64,000 nt of DNA from Porticoccaceae bacterium (GCA_029254005.1 JAQWYJ010000136.1:1-64000); one strand, 5' to 3'. Positions 41,142 to 51,338 are shown, counted from the first letter of the stretch. Notes: generated by a model from the letters alone, not told the origin. Translations and numbers: made by a program.

Positions 41142-42465
41142 AAAAACTACCCAACTGCATAATTTGTGTTAACTCATCCAGTGCAGCTCGACTTTCAACC
41201 AGTAATGCAGGATCAGCTAAATCGTTACTACAAAGTTCATCTCGATAATGTTTATCTACCCAACTATTTAAGGTTAAAAATAACCTATCGGTAAACAAAA
41301 ATGAGGGATTAACTGCAGCTAACTGCTGCTCATTCATGACCACTCTTAACCGCAAACACGCTGGACCGCCTCCATTACGCATGCTTTGTCGTACATCGAC
41401 AAATTCTAAATGTTTTATCGGTGTATCTTGCTCGATAAGATCAAGCAAATAGCTATGCACAGTCTTATTCTCCTGGCTTTCCATAGGTAATATCAGTGTC
41501 ATTTCTTCTTGACCAGGCAAATTTACTAATTGTGAATTGAACAAATATGATCTGATCGCATCGCTCAAAGACACACGATTCTCGGGCACCTCTATAAAAT
41601 GAAGAGCAGTGTCGCCACAGGCCTCGTTGAGTTTTGCAAACAAATTGGCTTTATCGGCAAATGCTCGCTCATGCATAAATAAAACATTTTTGTTAGTTAC
41701 ACTCACGACATCATTGTGGAATCCACCAGCATCTATTACCTCCAAACTTTGTAAGGCCATTACCGTTTTGCTCTCTGCTAAACCATGCTTACGGGCGATC
41801 GCCATAGACGCCTCTAAAGACTGTCGGGCCGGGTAGCGTTTAGTCATTGTAGAAGATCCAAAATCTTGTTTTCCATAAACAAATAGCTCTACCCCTTGCT
41901 CACCATAGGCATTGCATAGTCGATTATGGTTAGCTGCCCCTTCATCACCTAAATAGATACCTCCAGAAAGGGCATCATGATGATTGAAATACTTATCATT
42001 GTTGAAAATAGTCTTTAGGATGTCACCCGTCATATCTTGCTCGATGGATCGATGAAACATAGTTTTTAAGTTTGCTGGGGTAAAATGAACTCTCCCATCG
42101 GCAGTATCACTACTTGGGGATACTGTGGCTGCGTTGGCTGCCCACATAGAAGAGGCTGAGTAACATCTAGCTAATAAGTCAGGTGCAGATTTATGTACTT
42201 TTTCAACAATAGATTGGTCTGTACCGCTAAATCCCATTTTTCGTAGTGTTGGAATATGTGGTCGCTCATGAGGAATTAAAATGCCTTGTTGGAGTCCCAA
42301 TTGATGTAATCTTTGCATTTTCGCTAAGCCTTCTTTCGCCGCTTGACGCGGCTGCGATACATGCTCAGCATTATTTGTTGAGGCTAAATTTCCCTGTGAC
42401 AAACCCGCATAATTATGGGTGCTGCCAATCAAACCATCAAAGTTCATCTCCACGGTAGCTGACAC
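41122..42465 (-). CDS. astB: N-succinylarginine dihydrolase
   Basis: 'MNFDGLIGSTHNYAGLSQGNLAST', 'GGFHNDVVSVTN', 'VDVRQSMRNGGGPACLRLRVV'. Confidence 0.96.
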   Translation of the reverse strand: MSATVEMNFDGLIGSTHNYAGLSQGNLASTNNAEHVSQPRQAAKEGLAKMQRLHQLGLQQGILIPHERPHIPTLRKMGFSGTDQSIVEKVHKSAPDLLARCYSASSMWAANAATVSPSSDTADGRVHFTPANLKTMFHRSIEQDMTGDILKTIFNNDKYFNHHDALSGGIYLGDEGAANHNRLCNAYGEQGVELFVYGKQDFGSSTMTKRYPARQSLEASMAIARKHGLAESKTVMALQSLEVIDAGGFHNDVVSVTNKNVLFMHERAFADKANLFAKLNEACGDTALHFIEVPENRVSLSDAIRSYLFNSQLVNLPGQEEMTLILPMESQENKTVHSYLLDLIEQDTPIKHLEFVDVRQSMRNGGGPACLRLRVVMNEQQLAAVNPSFLFTDRLFLTLNSWVDKHYRDELCSNDLADPALLVESRAALDELTQIMQLGSFYAFQKV

Positions 42466-42531
42466 GTGTTGCCTCCTATCTTTAAGTAAATATAGTGATC
42501 AGGTAATTTATTTTGCCCAATGCCTTTTATC

Positions 42532-43548
42532 TTAGAGTGCTACGTACCTGACGCGCTCACCAACAGATAAACTCAATCCATCTAATGTCTGCGAAGGCAG
42601 TTTAATATTGCCCTCAGATGTTTCTTCAATAACTGAAATGCAGGCTTTGAATGATCTAATATCACCCCCACAAACCAAATATTCAGTACTGTCAGGCGCC
42701 TCTGCTTGCCCAATTATATTCGCCACAGCGCTGGATCTAATAGTGGCTATGTGATCTATAAACGTATCAACGCTTGGGGCACCATCAAAAATATCTATCT
42801 GGCCACGCCAAAGAAAGCCTTCCTTCTCCAGCATTGCCAAGGCAGCTCTACCCTGATCATTAGGACGACCTATAACCTCCCGTGCAGCTTTAGATAATAA
42901 ATTCACATAGATAGGCTGCTTGGGCATTAGATCAGCAATAAATTGGTTACCATTAACTGCACCAAACAGGTCAGCAGCAGCAAAATCCATATCAAAAAAA
43001 TGCTGCCCTATGGCATCCCAAAATGGTGAGCGTCCATTTTCGTCAAAATAGCCACGTAAATCTGCCATCACTTGTGAAGGAAACCGCTGCCTAAACTGAG
43101 CCATAAATAAGTAACGACTTCGAGCCAGTAATTTGCCGTTACCTTTTTGTCGATAAGCATCATCTAGAAAGAGTGTGGCAACCTCAGCGAAACCTTCGAA
43201 GTGGTTGGACAAATTAAGGGTTTCAACGCTAACTTTTTTACCTAGAACTTTACTACTATGGGTAACCTTGTTTAGCTTATAGGAATAAAATTGATCATCT
43301 TCGCCAAGCTGCGAAATAATGCCCGCAGTCCCTACCAATAGGCCGGTAACAGTATCTTCCATGACCAAAAGATAATTTTCACGTCCAGGCTCAACAACAT
43401 CCCTGTGGAGACTAGTAGTTGATTTTTCAATTTTTTTAATCAACGCGTCTCTATCTGGAGGTAAGGTTGTCATTCCAGGATAAGCGGCTTTAGCCAAGCG
43501 CAGCAGATTATCAAGGTCATGCTCTTTAATAGGTCTTACAATAATCAT
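42532..43548 (-). CDS. astA: Arginine N-succinyltransferase
   Basis: 'MIIVRPIKEHDLDNLLRLAKAAYPGMTTLPPDRDALIKKIEKS', 'MADLRGYFDENGRSPFWDAIGQHFFDMDF'. Confidence 0.95.
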   Translation of the reverse strand: MIIVRPIKEHDLDNLLRLAKAAYPGMTTLPPDRDALIKKIEKSTTSLHRDVVEPGRENYLLVMEDTVTGLLVGTAGIISQLGEDDQFYSYKLNKVTHSSKVLGKKVSVETLNLSNHFEGFAEVATLFLDDAYRQKGNGKLLARSRYLFMAQFRQRFPSQVMADLRGYFDENGRSPFWDAIGQHFFDMDFAAADLFGAVNGNQFIADLMPKQPIYVNLLSKAAREVIGRPNDQGRAALAMLEKEGFLWRGQIDIFDGAPSVDTFIDHIATIRSSAVANIIGQAEAPDSTEYLVCGGDIRSFKACISVIEETSEGNIKLPSQTLDGLSLSVGERVRYVAL

Positions 43549-43595
43549 AATGATTAACCTTCATGTAACATTTAATAGTTGTGCCCAATACAAAT

Positions 43596-44960
43596 TTACA
43601 GTACCTGGCTAATTACCGTGCGCACGGACGCCTCAAACCGATCAACAATGTTGTCAATATCATTGTTTGTACAGATTAGTGGTGGTGAGAACGCAATTGA
43701 GTCCAACGATGGCAACGGTCTTGCAATCAGACCATTTTCATAACACTGCTGAGCTACTTTGGCTGAAATTTTTGTCTCTTTCTCAAAAAAAGTTCTCTGA
43801 TTTTTGTCTTTGACCAGTTGTACCGCAGCAATCATACCTACCCCGCGCACCTCAGCGACAAAACTATCTTTAGAAAACCTTTGCTTGAGCTGCTGATGAA
43901 AGTAAGTACCAACTAATGCAGCGTTGTCTACCAAATTTTCGTTTTCAATAATATCTAAGTTAGCCATAGCAACGGCCGCCCCAATAGGATGCCCAGCATA
44001 GGTATAACCGTGCGCAAAATTACCGTATTTAGCCGAACCCTTTTTTAGAAGCTGCCATATTTCATCAGATACAAATGAGGCTGAAAATGGAAAGTAGCCA
44101 CTGGTTAAGGCTTTTGCAGTAGTCATCATATCCGGTTTCAGATCATAATACTGACTGCCAAACCAGGTACCCAAACGGCCATAACCACAAACAACCTCAT
44201 CGACAATAAATAAAATGTCATAGCGTTTTAGAACCTTTTGAATAGCATCAAAATAACCTTTTGGTGGTGGAACTACGCCGCCAGCGCCTAATACGGGTTC
44301 AGCAATAAATGCTGCAACAGTGTCTTTACCTTCTTGTAGGATCATATCCTCTAGCTGTTGGGCCCGTCGTAATGAAAATGCTTCTTCGGTTTCGCCCTCC
44401 AGTCCATGCCGAAAAAAGTCGGGTGACTCAGTATGCAAAATATTATTCACTGGCAGATCAAAATCCGTATGAAATGAGGGTAATCCGGTAAGGCTTGCAG
44501 TAGCCAACGACGTCCCATGATAAGCTTGCCATCGCGAAATAATTTTTTTCTTTTGCGGCTGGTTGCGAATGTTATTGATATACCAGATTATTTTTATCAG
44601 GCTATCGTTGCCATCAGAGCCACCGCTACCAAAAAATACTTTGGACAATCCCTGGGGAACTTTTTCTAATAACCGTTCGGCTAATTCTATTTGTGGTGTA
44701 TTAGACATGCCTGAAAACGTATGATAGTAACTTAATTGCAAAGCCGATTTATGCATCGCATCTGCTAGCTCTTCCCGTCCATAGCCCACATTGACACACC
44801 ATAGACCCGCTACAGCATCAATTAATTTTTTACCCGAATGGTCTTGTAAATAAATTCCCTTTCCGGATTCAATAATTTTAGGCCCCGTTCGGGCAAAATC
44901 ATCTGCATTGGTTGCTGGGTGAAGGATACTACTAGCGTCTATCGCAGGTAAATTTTTCAT
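43596..44960 (-). CDS. Class III (omega) aminotransferase, candidate AstC-step enzyme
   Basis: 'IDAVAGLWCVNVGYGREELADAM', 'ISRWQAYHGTSLATASLTGLP', 'FIVDEVVCGYGRLGTWFGSQYYDLKPDMMTTAKALTSGYFP' with PLP lysine. Confidence 0.92.
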   Translation of the reverse strand: MKNLPAIDASSILHPATNADDFARTGPKIIESGKGIYLQDHSGKKLIDAVAGLWCVNVGYGREELADAMHKSALQLSYYHTFSGMSNTPQIELAERLLEKVPQGLSKVFFGSGGSDGNDSLIKIIWYINNIRNQPQKKKIISRWQAYHGTSLATASLTGLPSFHTDFDLPVNNILHTESPDFFRHGLEGETEEAFSLRRAQQLEDMILQEGKDTVAAFIAEPVLGAGGVVPPPKGYFDAIQKVLKRYDILFIVDEVVCGYGRLGTWFGSQYYDLKPDMMTTAKALTSGYFPFSASFVSDEIWQLLKKGSAKYGNFAHGYTYAGHPIGAAVAMANLDIIENENLVDNAALVGTYFHQQLKQRFSKDSFVAEVRGVGMIAAVQLVKDKNQRTFFEKETKISAKVAQQCYENGLIARPLPSLDSIAFSPPLICTNNDIDNIVDRFEASVRTVISQVL

Positions 44961-45104
44961 AAAGCCTTGCTACCTCATTTCTAATCCATGCATCTATATC
45001 AAACACTGCTCAAATTGTAGATAGATGTTTATTTATATAGTGAAATAGTACGGACATTGTCAGCTAAACGATATAGCAATATTTTGTAATAATTATTCTA
45101 ATAT

Positions 45105-45140
45105 TTGCCATAATGCTAGCTGAAAATGGCATAATGGCAA
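45105..45140. promoter_or_regulatory. Candidate Lrp/AsnC operator (inverted repeat)
   Basis: TTGCCATAATGC-tagctgaaaatg-GCATAATGGCAA, 11/12 matching arms, 28 bp upstream of the lrp-like ATG in the divergent promoter region. Confidence 0.55.
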
Positions 45141-45167
45141 TTAATTTATAGTAATGCTGTCTACCGT

Positions 45168-45611
45168 ATGAAAAAACACAATCGAACAGTAAGTTATGAC
45201 TCTGTAGACCGTGAACTCATATCACTACTTAGAACTGATGCAAGAGCTTCTATTTCTAAATTAGCTCAAATCCTCAAAGTATCTAGAGGCACAGTACAGA
45301 ACCGCTTAGATAGATTAATAGCAACTGATGCCATCATTGGCTTTACCATACGTGCAAGCGCAAGTATTGATGACGGTGCTATTCGTGCTGTTATGTTGAT
45401 AGAAGTCACTGGCAAATCAACCTCTAAAATTATTACCAAGTTACGCGGATTACCTGAATTACAAAAGGTTCACACCACCAATGGTGCCTGGGATCTAGTT
45501 GCCGAAATTCAAGCATCTAGCTTAGCTGATTTTGACAATGTGCTACGAGAGGTGCGCTTGATTGATGGTATTGCCAATAGCGAAACCAGCATTTTGTTGA
45601 GCACAGTTTAA
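45168..45611 (+). CDS. Lrp/AsnC family transcriptional regulator
   Basis: 'DRELISLLRTDARASISKLAQILKVSRGTVQNRLDRLIATDAIIGFTI' HTH and RAM-like C-domain. Confidence 0.95.
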   Translation: MKKHNRTVSYDSVDRELISLLRTDARASISKLAQILKVSRGTVQNRLDRLIATDAIIGFTIRASASIDDGAIRAVMLIEVTGKSTSKIITKLRGLPELQKVHTTNGAWDLVAEIQASSLADFDNVLREVRLIDGIANSETSILLSTV

Positions 45612-45675
45612 TTGTTCCTTAAAACCGTATTCTAACGTTACAGTATTCAGCAAATAGGGCGTTCTAGAACATTTA

Positions 45676-46872
45676 TCAATAAGCACTGTCTGTAAAGAAT
45701 GTCTTCAAGGTGTATAACAAATGGATCGCTTTGAGTAATATTGGACTTCTTACGTTATTCTCGTATTCGTCATAGCTCTGCAAGTACTCTGGATTACCTG
45801 GCACCACTATGAGTTGTTTCATGCGCTTGTTAGCCGGCGCGTGAATATCGCCCATGACCACAATGTCATTTCTAATATGGTCAATGGCCATGTAGGTAAA
45901 ACGCTCTAACGTCTCTGGCCGTTTAATCGCATCTTGATAGGCCAATTGAAGCCGTTTTTTTACTTCAGCATTGCCATTTCTATAGAGATTAGAGATTGCC
46001 CATGAAAGATGCCAAACGGCGTGATTCCAATCCAGCATAGTAAATGGCGATGTTTCATAAAGCATATCAATGTTATCAAAATATAGAGCAGCAATCTTTG
46101 TGGCGATATCAGGAGTGATTACCTGATCTCGAATACCCCAAATTGGCAGTTCCGATGTAGACAACTTCCTGGCAAATTCTGCCTCAGCTACCTTTAAGGT
46201 GGCCTGCCAATCTATGTTTTTGATTAAGACCGATTGTTGATCATTGTAACTAACATAGGGCATCGCAGCTTCACAGACGGGATTGCGCGCACCTGGTGAT
46301 GCGAAACGTCGGTCATCATACATCAACGATTCAATTAGAATTGCCGAGCACCATTTTTTCTCATTCATTTGAAGATCTGACTCAGGCAAATCAGATGCTA
46401 ACTGCCATGATCTAGCACTTGCTGCAACGGTTTTCGGACTGACTTCATAGATTACCTTGTCTATAATTCGTCCATCGCAAGACAGACTAAGTTCGCCGAT
46501 TTCTACTATATTAAAATCCTCGGATGCAAACGTTATATTGGCATCTCTAAGTACATTATGCGCTGTATGCTGAGTAGTTGCTGCACTAGGAATAACTGAA
46601 AAATCTCGAGATTCAATAATGAGATCATCAGTAATCTGGAACATTTGCTGATTCTGATTACTTATCTTACAGCCAATAAGATTGACCGAGGCAGTGGTTA
46701 TGTTTGAAAGTTCAAGCCATTGAGTTGGTTGAACATGCTGGATTGCACTGACCGGCATTAGCTCATTAAACACAACACCACCTTCTGGAGGTGCCTTGAC
46801 AGCTTGATCGCAGCCGCTAACTAACAGCGTGAGACTGGTGAATAAAATTAAATACAGTTTTTTAATAATCAT
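45676..46872 (-). CDS. Lipoprotein with lamin-tail-domain-like N-terminus
   Basis: Lipobox 'LLVSGC'; 'VFNELMPVSAIQHVQPTQWLELSNITTASVNLIGCKISNQ'. Confidence 0.55.
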   Translation of the reverse strand: MIIKKLYLILFTSLTLLVSGCDQAVKAPPEGGVVFNELMPVSAIQHVQPTQWLELSNITTASVNLIGCKISNQNQQMFQITDDLIIESRDFSVIPSAATTQHTAHNVLRDANITFASEDFNIVEIGELSLSCDGRIIDKVIYEVSPKTVAASARSWQLASDLPESDLQMNEKKWCSAILIESLMYDDRRFASPGARNPVCEAAMPYVSYNDQQSVLIKNIDWQATLKVAEAEFARKLSTSELPIWGIRDQVITPDIATKIAALYFDNIDMLYETSPFTMLDWNHAVWHLSWAISNLYRNGNAEVKKRLQLAYQDAIKRPETLERFTYMAIDHIRNDIVVMGDIHAPANKRMKQLIVVPGNPEYLQSYDEYENNVRSPILLKAIHLLYTLKTFFTDSAY

Positions 46873-47909
46873 TGCACAAGCTCCACAAGAGATGGAAATA
46901 TCCAGCGGCCGTCTAGTAACTCGGCTCTAGGCCTATACATTCTAACAACATAATTCCAACCCTCAGTAATGGGCATATAGTTAGTACTCAGAGGATCACC
47001 GCCGAAGTGCAGTGTTATTGAACCATCAATGTTTTTTTTCGCCGATTTATCATTGTAGCTATAAATATTGTTTTTATTTTTTTCAAAATAGCCATCTTTA
47101 TTATACATCGCCAGAGACCAAAATCCGTCTACAGGCACATCTTTGACCGTCAACGCATAAGCTTTTTCGGCAGTCAAGTTGGGTGTAACAGTCAGCAAAT
47201 AAGACTCTGACTCAGGCAAGGTTCCAAACCCATAGGCAGTCAGCAAAAGCTGCTTAATCGGATTGACTTGCGCTTTAGTACCAGCGGCCTGTGCATTATC
47301 GTGAATGCCTTGACTCAACAACAATAAAAGCTCTGTAGTGGCCCCCATGCTGACTGCATCATAGTCTGGATGGGTATATAACCGCTGTGATGCACTAACA
47401 ATAGTCAACTTATCCTGTAGCGCATGTGCCTTTGCTAAATCATCTGGTATTGAATCTGATACTAAGATTCGTACTAAAAGCAGAACAAATGGTGTGTCAA
47501 ATTTTTTCACAGTGAGATCATGCTGACCAACATCATGAAAAATTTTATTGGTAAAACCATGTTCATTTATCACTTGCACAGACATATAGCGACCGTGAGC
47601 CTCTGGAATAGTGAGACTGGCACCCTCACTAATATCAACAATGGCGACACTGTATAGGGTGTCGCGATTAAGCCGCTTGCTGCTGCGCTGGTCAATACCA
47701 ACAAGCCTTCGACCATGACTAAAGGTGTTAACTTTTCCATGTGCCCTGGCTAGATACTTATCAAACTGAATAGCAGTTTTTGCTTGTACATAATTCAGGG
47801 CAGTGACTTCTACGGTAGACTCATCTGCACAGAGACTACCACTGGTGAAAGCCACAAGAATACTCACCCAGAACCCAAGTAATTTTGCGCGTATCTTTAA
47901 TATTATCAA
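46869..47909 (-). CDS. DUF1254/DUF1214 domain protein
   Basis: 'NRDTLYSVAIVDISEGASLTIPEAHGRYMSVQVINEHGF', 'GFWSLAMYNKDGYF'; signal peptide. Confidence 0.78.
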   Translation of the reverse strand: MIILKIRAKLLGFWVSILVAFTSGSLCADESTVEVTALNYVQAKTAIQFDKYLARAHGKVNTFSHGRRLVGIDQRSSKRLNRDTLYSVAIVDISEGASLTIPEAHGRYMSVQVINEHGFTNKIFHDVGQHDLTVKKFDTPFVLLLVRILVSDSIPDDLAKAHALQDKLTIVSASQRLYTHPDYDAVSMGATTELLLLLSQGIHDNAQAAGTKAQVNPIKQLLLTAYGFGTLPESESYLLTVTPNLTAEKAYALTVKDVPVDGFWSLAMYNKDGYFEKNKNNIYSYNDKSAKKNIDGSITLHFGGDPLSTNYMPITEGWNYVVRMYRPRAELLDGRWIFPSLVELVQ

Positions 47910-48120
47910 TTTCTACCCTCTTCCTACACACATAGCTGTCTACTGTTAATTTTTCAGACCTTGGCCACATTCGACGACCTATGAACGTCTAAATCCTCAA
48001 AAAAATTCAGATTAACTATCTGAGCAAACCAACATGTCAACAACTCATATTACGTTATTCACCCATCACTGACAGCGGAAAATAACCCTATACAATATTT
48101 TTGTGCTATGCAGGCTTGTG

Positions 48121-48145
48121 TTTATTATATTTTTTATATAATAAA
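48121..48145. repeat. AT-only hairpin
   Basis: TTTATTATAT-ttttt-ATATAATAAA. Confidence 0.5.
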
Positions 48146-48538
48146 AATACCAGTGAAGAGGACAGATTAATCCATGACACAAATAGCCATATTACTGAAT
48201 AAAGAGGCCGGCTAGAAAACTACTACAGTAGTTATGTAAACGCCAACCTAAGCTCCGATATTATTTCTCTGGCTATGAAACAACTCAACTCACTAATGGC
48301 CATGGCTAGTAATCGCTTAGCAGGCAAAGATCTAATACAAGCATCAATTATGCAGTACTTTCTATCGACTATTTGTTAAATGAAAACTACGACAAAACCA
48401 TATAGCTACTTCATGATTATCTATCTGCAACTCCCACGCTGAGAATACCGAAATTCTAAGTAGCTCAATACAGTCCTGATTGTGAAAACTATCTATATCT
48501 AGTAAAGATGTTAGCGCCCTTATAATACTCACCTACGT

Positions 48539-49876
48539 TTAGGCCCCTAATAAACTCTGACCACAAACTCTTACCATATTACCGTTGATACCGGCCGCCT
48601 GAGGACTAAGAAAAAAGCCGATAACCTCGGCTACATCAACCGGAAGACCGCCCTGCCCAAGAGAACAGAGCCTACGACCCATTTGCCGCGTAACAAAAGG
48701 AATAGCTGCGGTCATCTGTGTTTCAATAAACCCCGGCGCAACACCATTGACAGTAATCCCCCGCGATGCACAAGGTTCTGCTAAGGCATCAATTACGCCA
48801 ATAATTGCTGCTTTTGAAAAGGCATAATTAGTCTGTCCAACATTTCCTGCGATACCGCTAATCGAGGCAACTCCAATGATCTTACCGCCGTTGTCCAGTA
48901 ACGTAGTCTCCAACAAGGCGTTATTAATGCGCTGCACAGCACCAAGATTTATTTGCATCAGCAAATCCCATTGATATGCAGACATTCTTGATAATGTCTT
49001 ATCTCTGGTTACACCGGCATTATGCACAACAGCATGTAAGGCTGAACTATGAGCGTTGCAAAAATCCCGAAGTCTATCTGGCGCATCATTATCTGTGATG
49101 TCTAATGGCAAACTTAAACCGCCAATCGCATTCATCACTGCTGTCAGCTCATTCTGTGACTGAGGCACATCAACACCTATCACCTCTGCACCATCTCTGG
49201 CAAGAATCTGACTAATGGCCAAACCAATTCCCCTTGCAGCGCCCGTAACTAACACAGTTTTACCCACAAGAGGCTTTTCCCAATCAGCAGCCATATCAGC
49301 CACTGGCGCGGCTACTGTTAGTGCCTGCGCATTCATAAAAGCCGAACCTGCAGAAAGCAAAAATCGAACTGGCGCCTCAAGTGCCTGATCACCTCCTTTA
49401 TCAATAAATACCAAGTTAGCTGTAGCACCTTTACGACCGATTTCCTTAGCAATAGACTTAACAAAGCCAAGCAAGCCACGCTGAATTGCGGCATGCTCTG
49501 GATTATCTAAAGAGCAGGGTTTATGACCGATGATAATTATTCGCCCAGAATTTTTTACGGACTTTAGGTGTTTATTAAAGAAATGGTAAAGTTCTGAGCT
49601 TTGCTTTGCACTGGAAATACCTGAGGCGTCAAAAATCAAATGTCCGCTGCCCTCCATGGAATCATTGCACAATGTAGCACCAGCGGCAGTAACAAAAGCG
49701 CCAATAGATGTTGCAAATACAGCATCCTGACTGCTACCCAATAATATTTGACCAGTCAATGTATGTGGCTGCTCAGCATCCTCACGTACAAGGGAAACTG
49801 GGTCGGGTAGTCCAACTGCAGCCAATAGTTTTTTACCAATGGTTGAGTTGGCAATTTCTAGGTACTTATCAGACAT
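48539..49876 (-). CDS. 3-oxoacyl-ACP/acyl-CoA reductase, long FabG-type with N-terminal Rossmann-like domain
   Basis: 'GKTVLVTGAARGIGLAISQILARDGAEVIGVD', 'YAFSKAAIIGVI', 'GITVNGVAPGFIETQMTAAIP'. Confidence 0.92.
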   Translation of the reverse strand: MSDKYLEIANSTIGKKLLAAVGLPDPVSLVREDAEQPHTLTGQILLGSSQDAVFATSIGAFVTAAGATLCNDSMEGSGHLIFDASGISSAKQSSELYHFFNKHLKSVKNSGRIIIIGHKPCSLDNPEHAAIQRGLLGFVKSIAKEIGRKGATANLVFIDKGGDQALEAPVRFLLSAGSAFMNAQALTVAAPVADMAADWEKPLVGKTVLVTGAARGIGLAISQILARDGAEVIGVDVPQSQNELTAVMNAIGGLSLPLDITDNDAPDRLRDFCNAHSSALHAVVHNAGVTRDKTLSRMSAYQWDLLMQINLGAVQRINNALLETTLLDNGGKIIGVASISGIAGNVGQTNYAFSKAAIIGVIDALAEPCASRGITVNGVAPGFIETQMTAAIPFVTRQMGRRLCSLGQGGLPVDVAEVIGFFLSPQAAGINGNMVRVCGQSLLGA

Positions 49877-50057
49877 TTCGTTGTTACTCCAAAACAGTGT
49901 ATTGACTGGTTCTGTTAGTCTAACCGTAGATATAACCTAATAGTTAGCCCAGATGACAATTAATCCCTCGCACCAGTCAATGGCTTTTATATTCAGTCAA
50001 TTTAGTATTGCTGTTGAGACGAGGATCGTTAAATTTAAAACCGACGAGATAATCACT

Positions 50058-51338
50058 ATGACAACTATCCGCAAAGTCGCCATCATTGGTGGCAACCGTA
50101 TTCCCTTCGTGCGCAGTAATACTAGCTATAGCCATTCCAGTAATATGGATATGCTAAGTGCCACTCTTCAAGGGCTAGTAAAGCGCTTTAATCTCTCCGA
50201 AGAGCGCCTAGGAGAAGTGGCTGCTGGCGCCGTGATGAAGCACTCTCGTGATTTTAATTTGGCTCGAGAAGCCACCTTAAACTCAGGTTTATCCCCTCAA
50301 ACACCTGCCTATGATGTTCAACAAGCCTGCGGCACGGGGTTAGAAGCAGCTATTCTAGTTGGCAATAAAATAGCTCTTGGCCAAATTGAATCAGGTATAG
50401 CAGCTGGCACAGATACTGCCAGTGATGCACCGGTGGCAGTCAATGAAAAATACCGACATATGTTGCTCAATCTGAATCGTGCCAAGACTTTAGGGCAGCG
50501 ATTAGCAGCTCTGGCAAGTATCAGGCCAAGCTTTATGGCTCCTCTGTTGCCGGCTAACGCTGAACCTCGCACGGGACTGTCAATGGGGCAACATTGTGAG
50601 TTAATGGTTAAGCAATGGAACATTAGCCGCGAAGAACAAGATCAACTAACATTTAATAGCCATCAAAATCTGCTTGCAGCCTATCAACGCGGCTTCTTTG
50701 AAGATTTAGTCATGCCTTTTAATAATGTTAAACGTGACGGAATTATGCGTGACACACCGCTAGAAAAACTGGCTAAATTAAAACCTGCTTATGACTCCAA
50801 AAACGGTACCTTAACAGCTGCGAATTCCACCACACTCACCGATGGCGCAGCTGCAGTGCTATTGGGAAGTGAGGAATGGGCACAAAAGCATAAGCTACCT
50901 ATACAAGCCTATCTGACTCATAGCGAAGTTGCCGCAGTAGATTTCTATAGTCAAGGAGAGCAAAGCGAGGGCTTGCTTATGGCACCTGCCTATGCCGTAC
51001 CCAGACTCCTCAAGCGAGCTGGCATTAGCCTGCAAGATTTTGATTTTTATGAGATCCATGAAGCCTTTGCCGCTCAAGCATTGTGTACCATGAAAGCCTG
51101 GGAAGATATTGCCTTCTGTACCGAAAAACTTGGGCTTGATGCACCATTAGGCAGTATTGATAGAGCTAAGCTTAATGTAAACGGGTCCAGCGTAGCTACT
51201 GGTCATCCATTTGCCGCCACAGGACCAAGAATTATCGCAACCTTAGCGAAGTTATTAGAACAAAAGGGCGGTGGTCGAGGGCTTATTTCCATTTGCGCTG
51301 CTGGCGGGCAGGGTGTGACGGCAATTATAGAGAGATAA
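50058..51338 (+). CDS. Acetyl-CoA C-acyltransferase (thiolase)
   Basis: 'AYDVQQACGTGLEAAILVGNKIALGQ', 'NVNGSSVATGHPFAATGPRII', 'GLISICAAGGQG'; start at the Met after TDEIIT. Confidence 0.94.
   Translation: MTTIRKVAIIGGNRIPFVRSNTSYSHSSNMDMLSATLQGLVKRFNLSEERLGEVAAGAVMKHSRDFNLAREATLNSGLSPQTPAYDVQQACGTGLEAAILVGNKIALGQIESGIAAGTDTASDAPVAVNEKYRHMLLNLNRAKTLGQRLAALASIRPSFMAPLLPANAEPRTGLSMGQHCELMVKQWNISREEQDQLTFNSHQNLLAAYQRGFFEDLVMPFNNVKRDGIMRDTPLEKLAKLKPAYDSKNGTLTAANSTTLTDGAAAVLLGSEEWAQKHKLPIQAYLTHSEVAAVDFYSQGEQSEGLLMAPAYAVPRLLKRAGISLQDFDFYEIHEAFAAQALCTMKAWEDIAFCTEKLGLDAPLGSIDRAKLNVNGSSVATGHPFAATGPRIIATLAKLLEQKGGGRGLISICAAGGQGVTAIIER

Noticed and set aside
46869-49876. Possible secondary-metabolite cluster (FabG, thiolase, DUF1254)
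   Set aside because: Genes fit ordinary fatty-acid metabolism; no PKS/NRPS or ACP seen.
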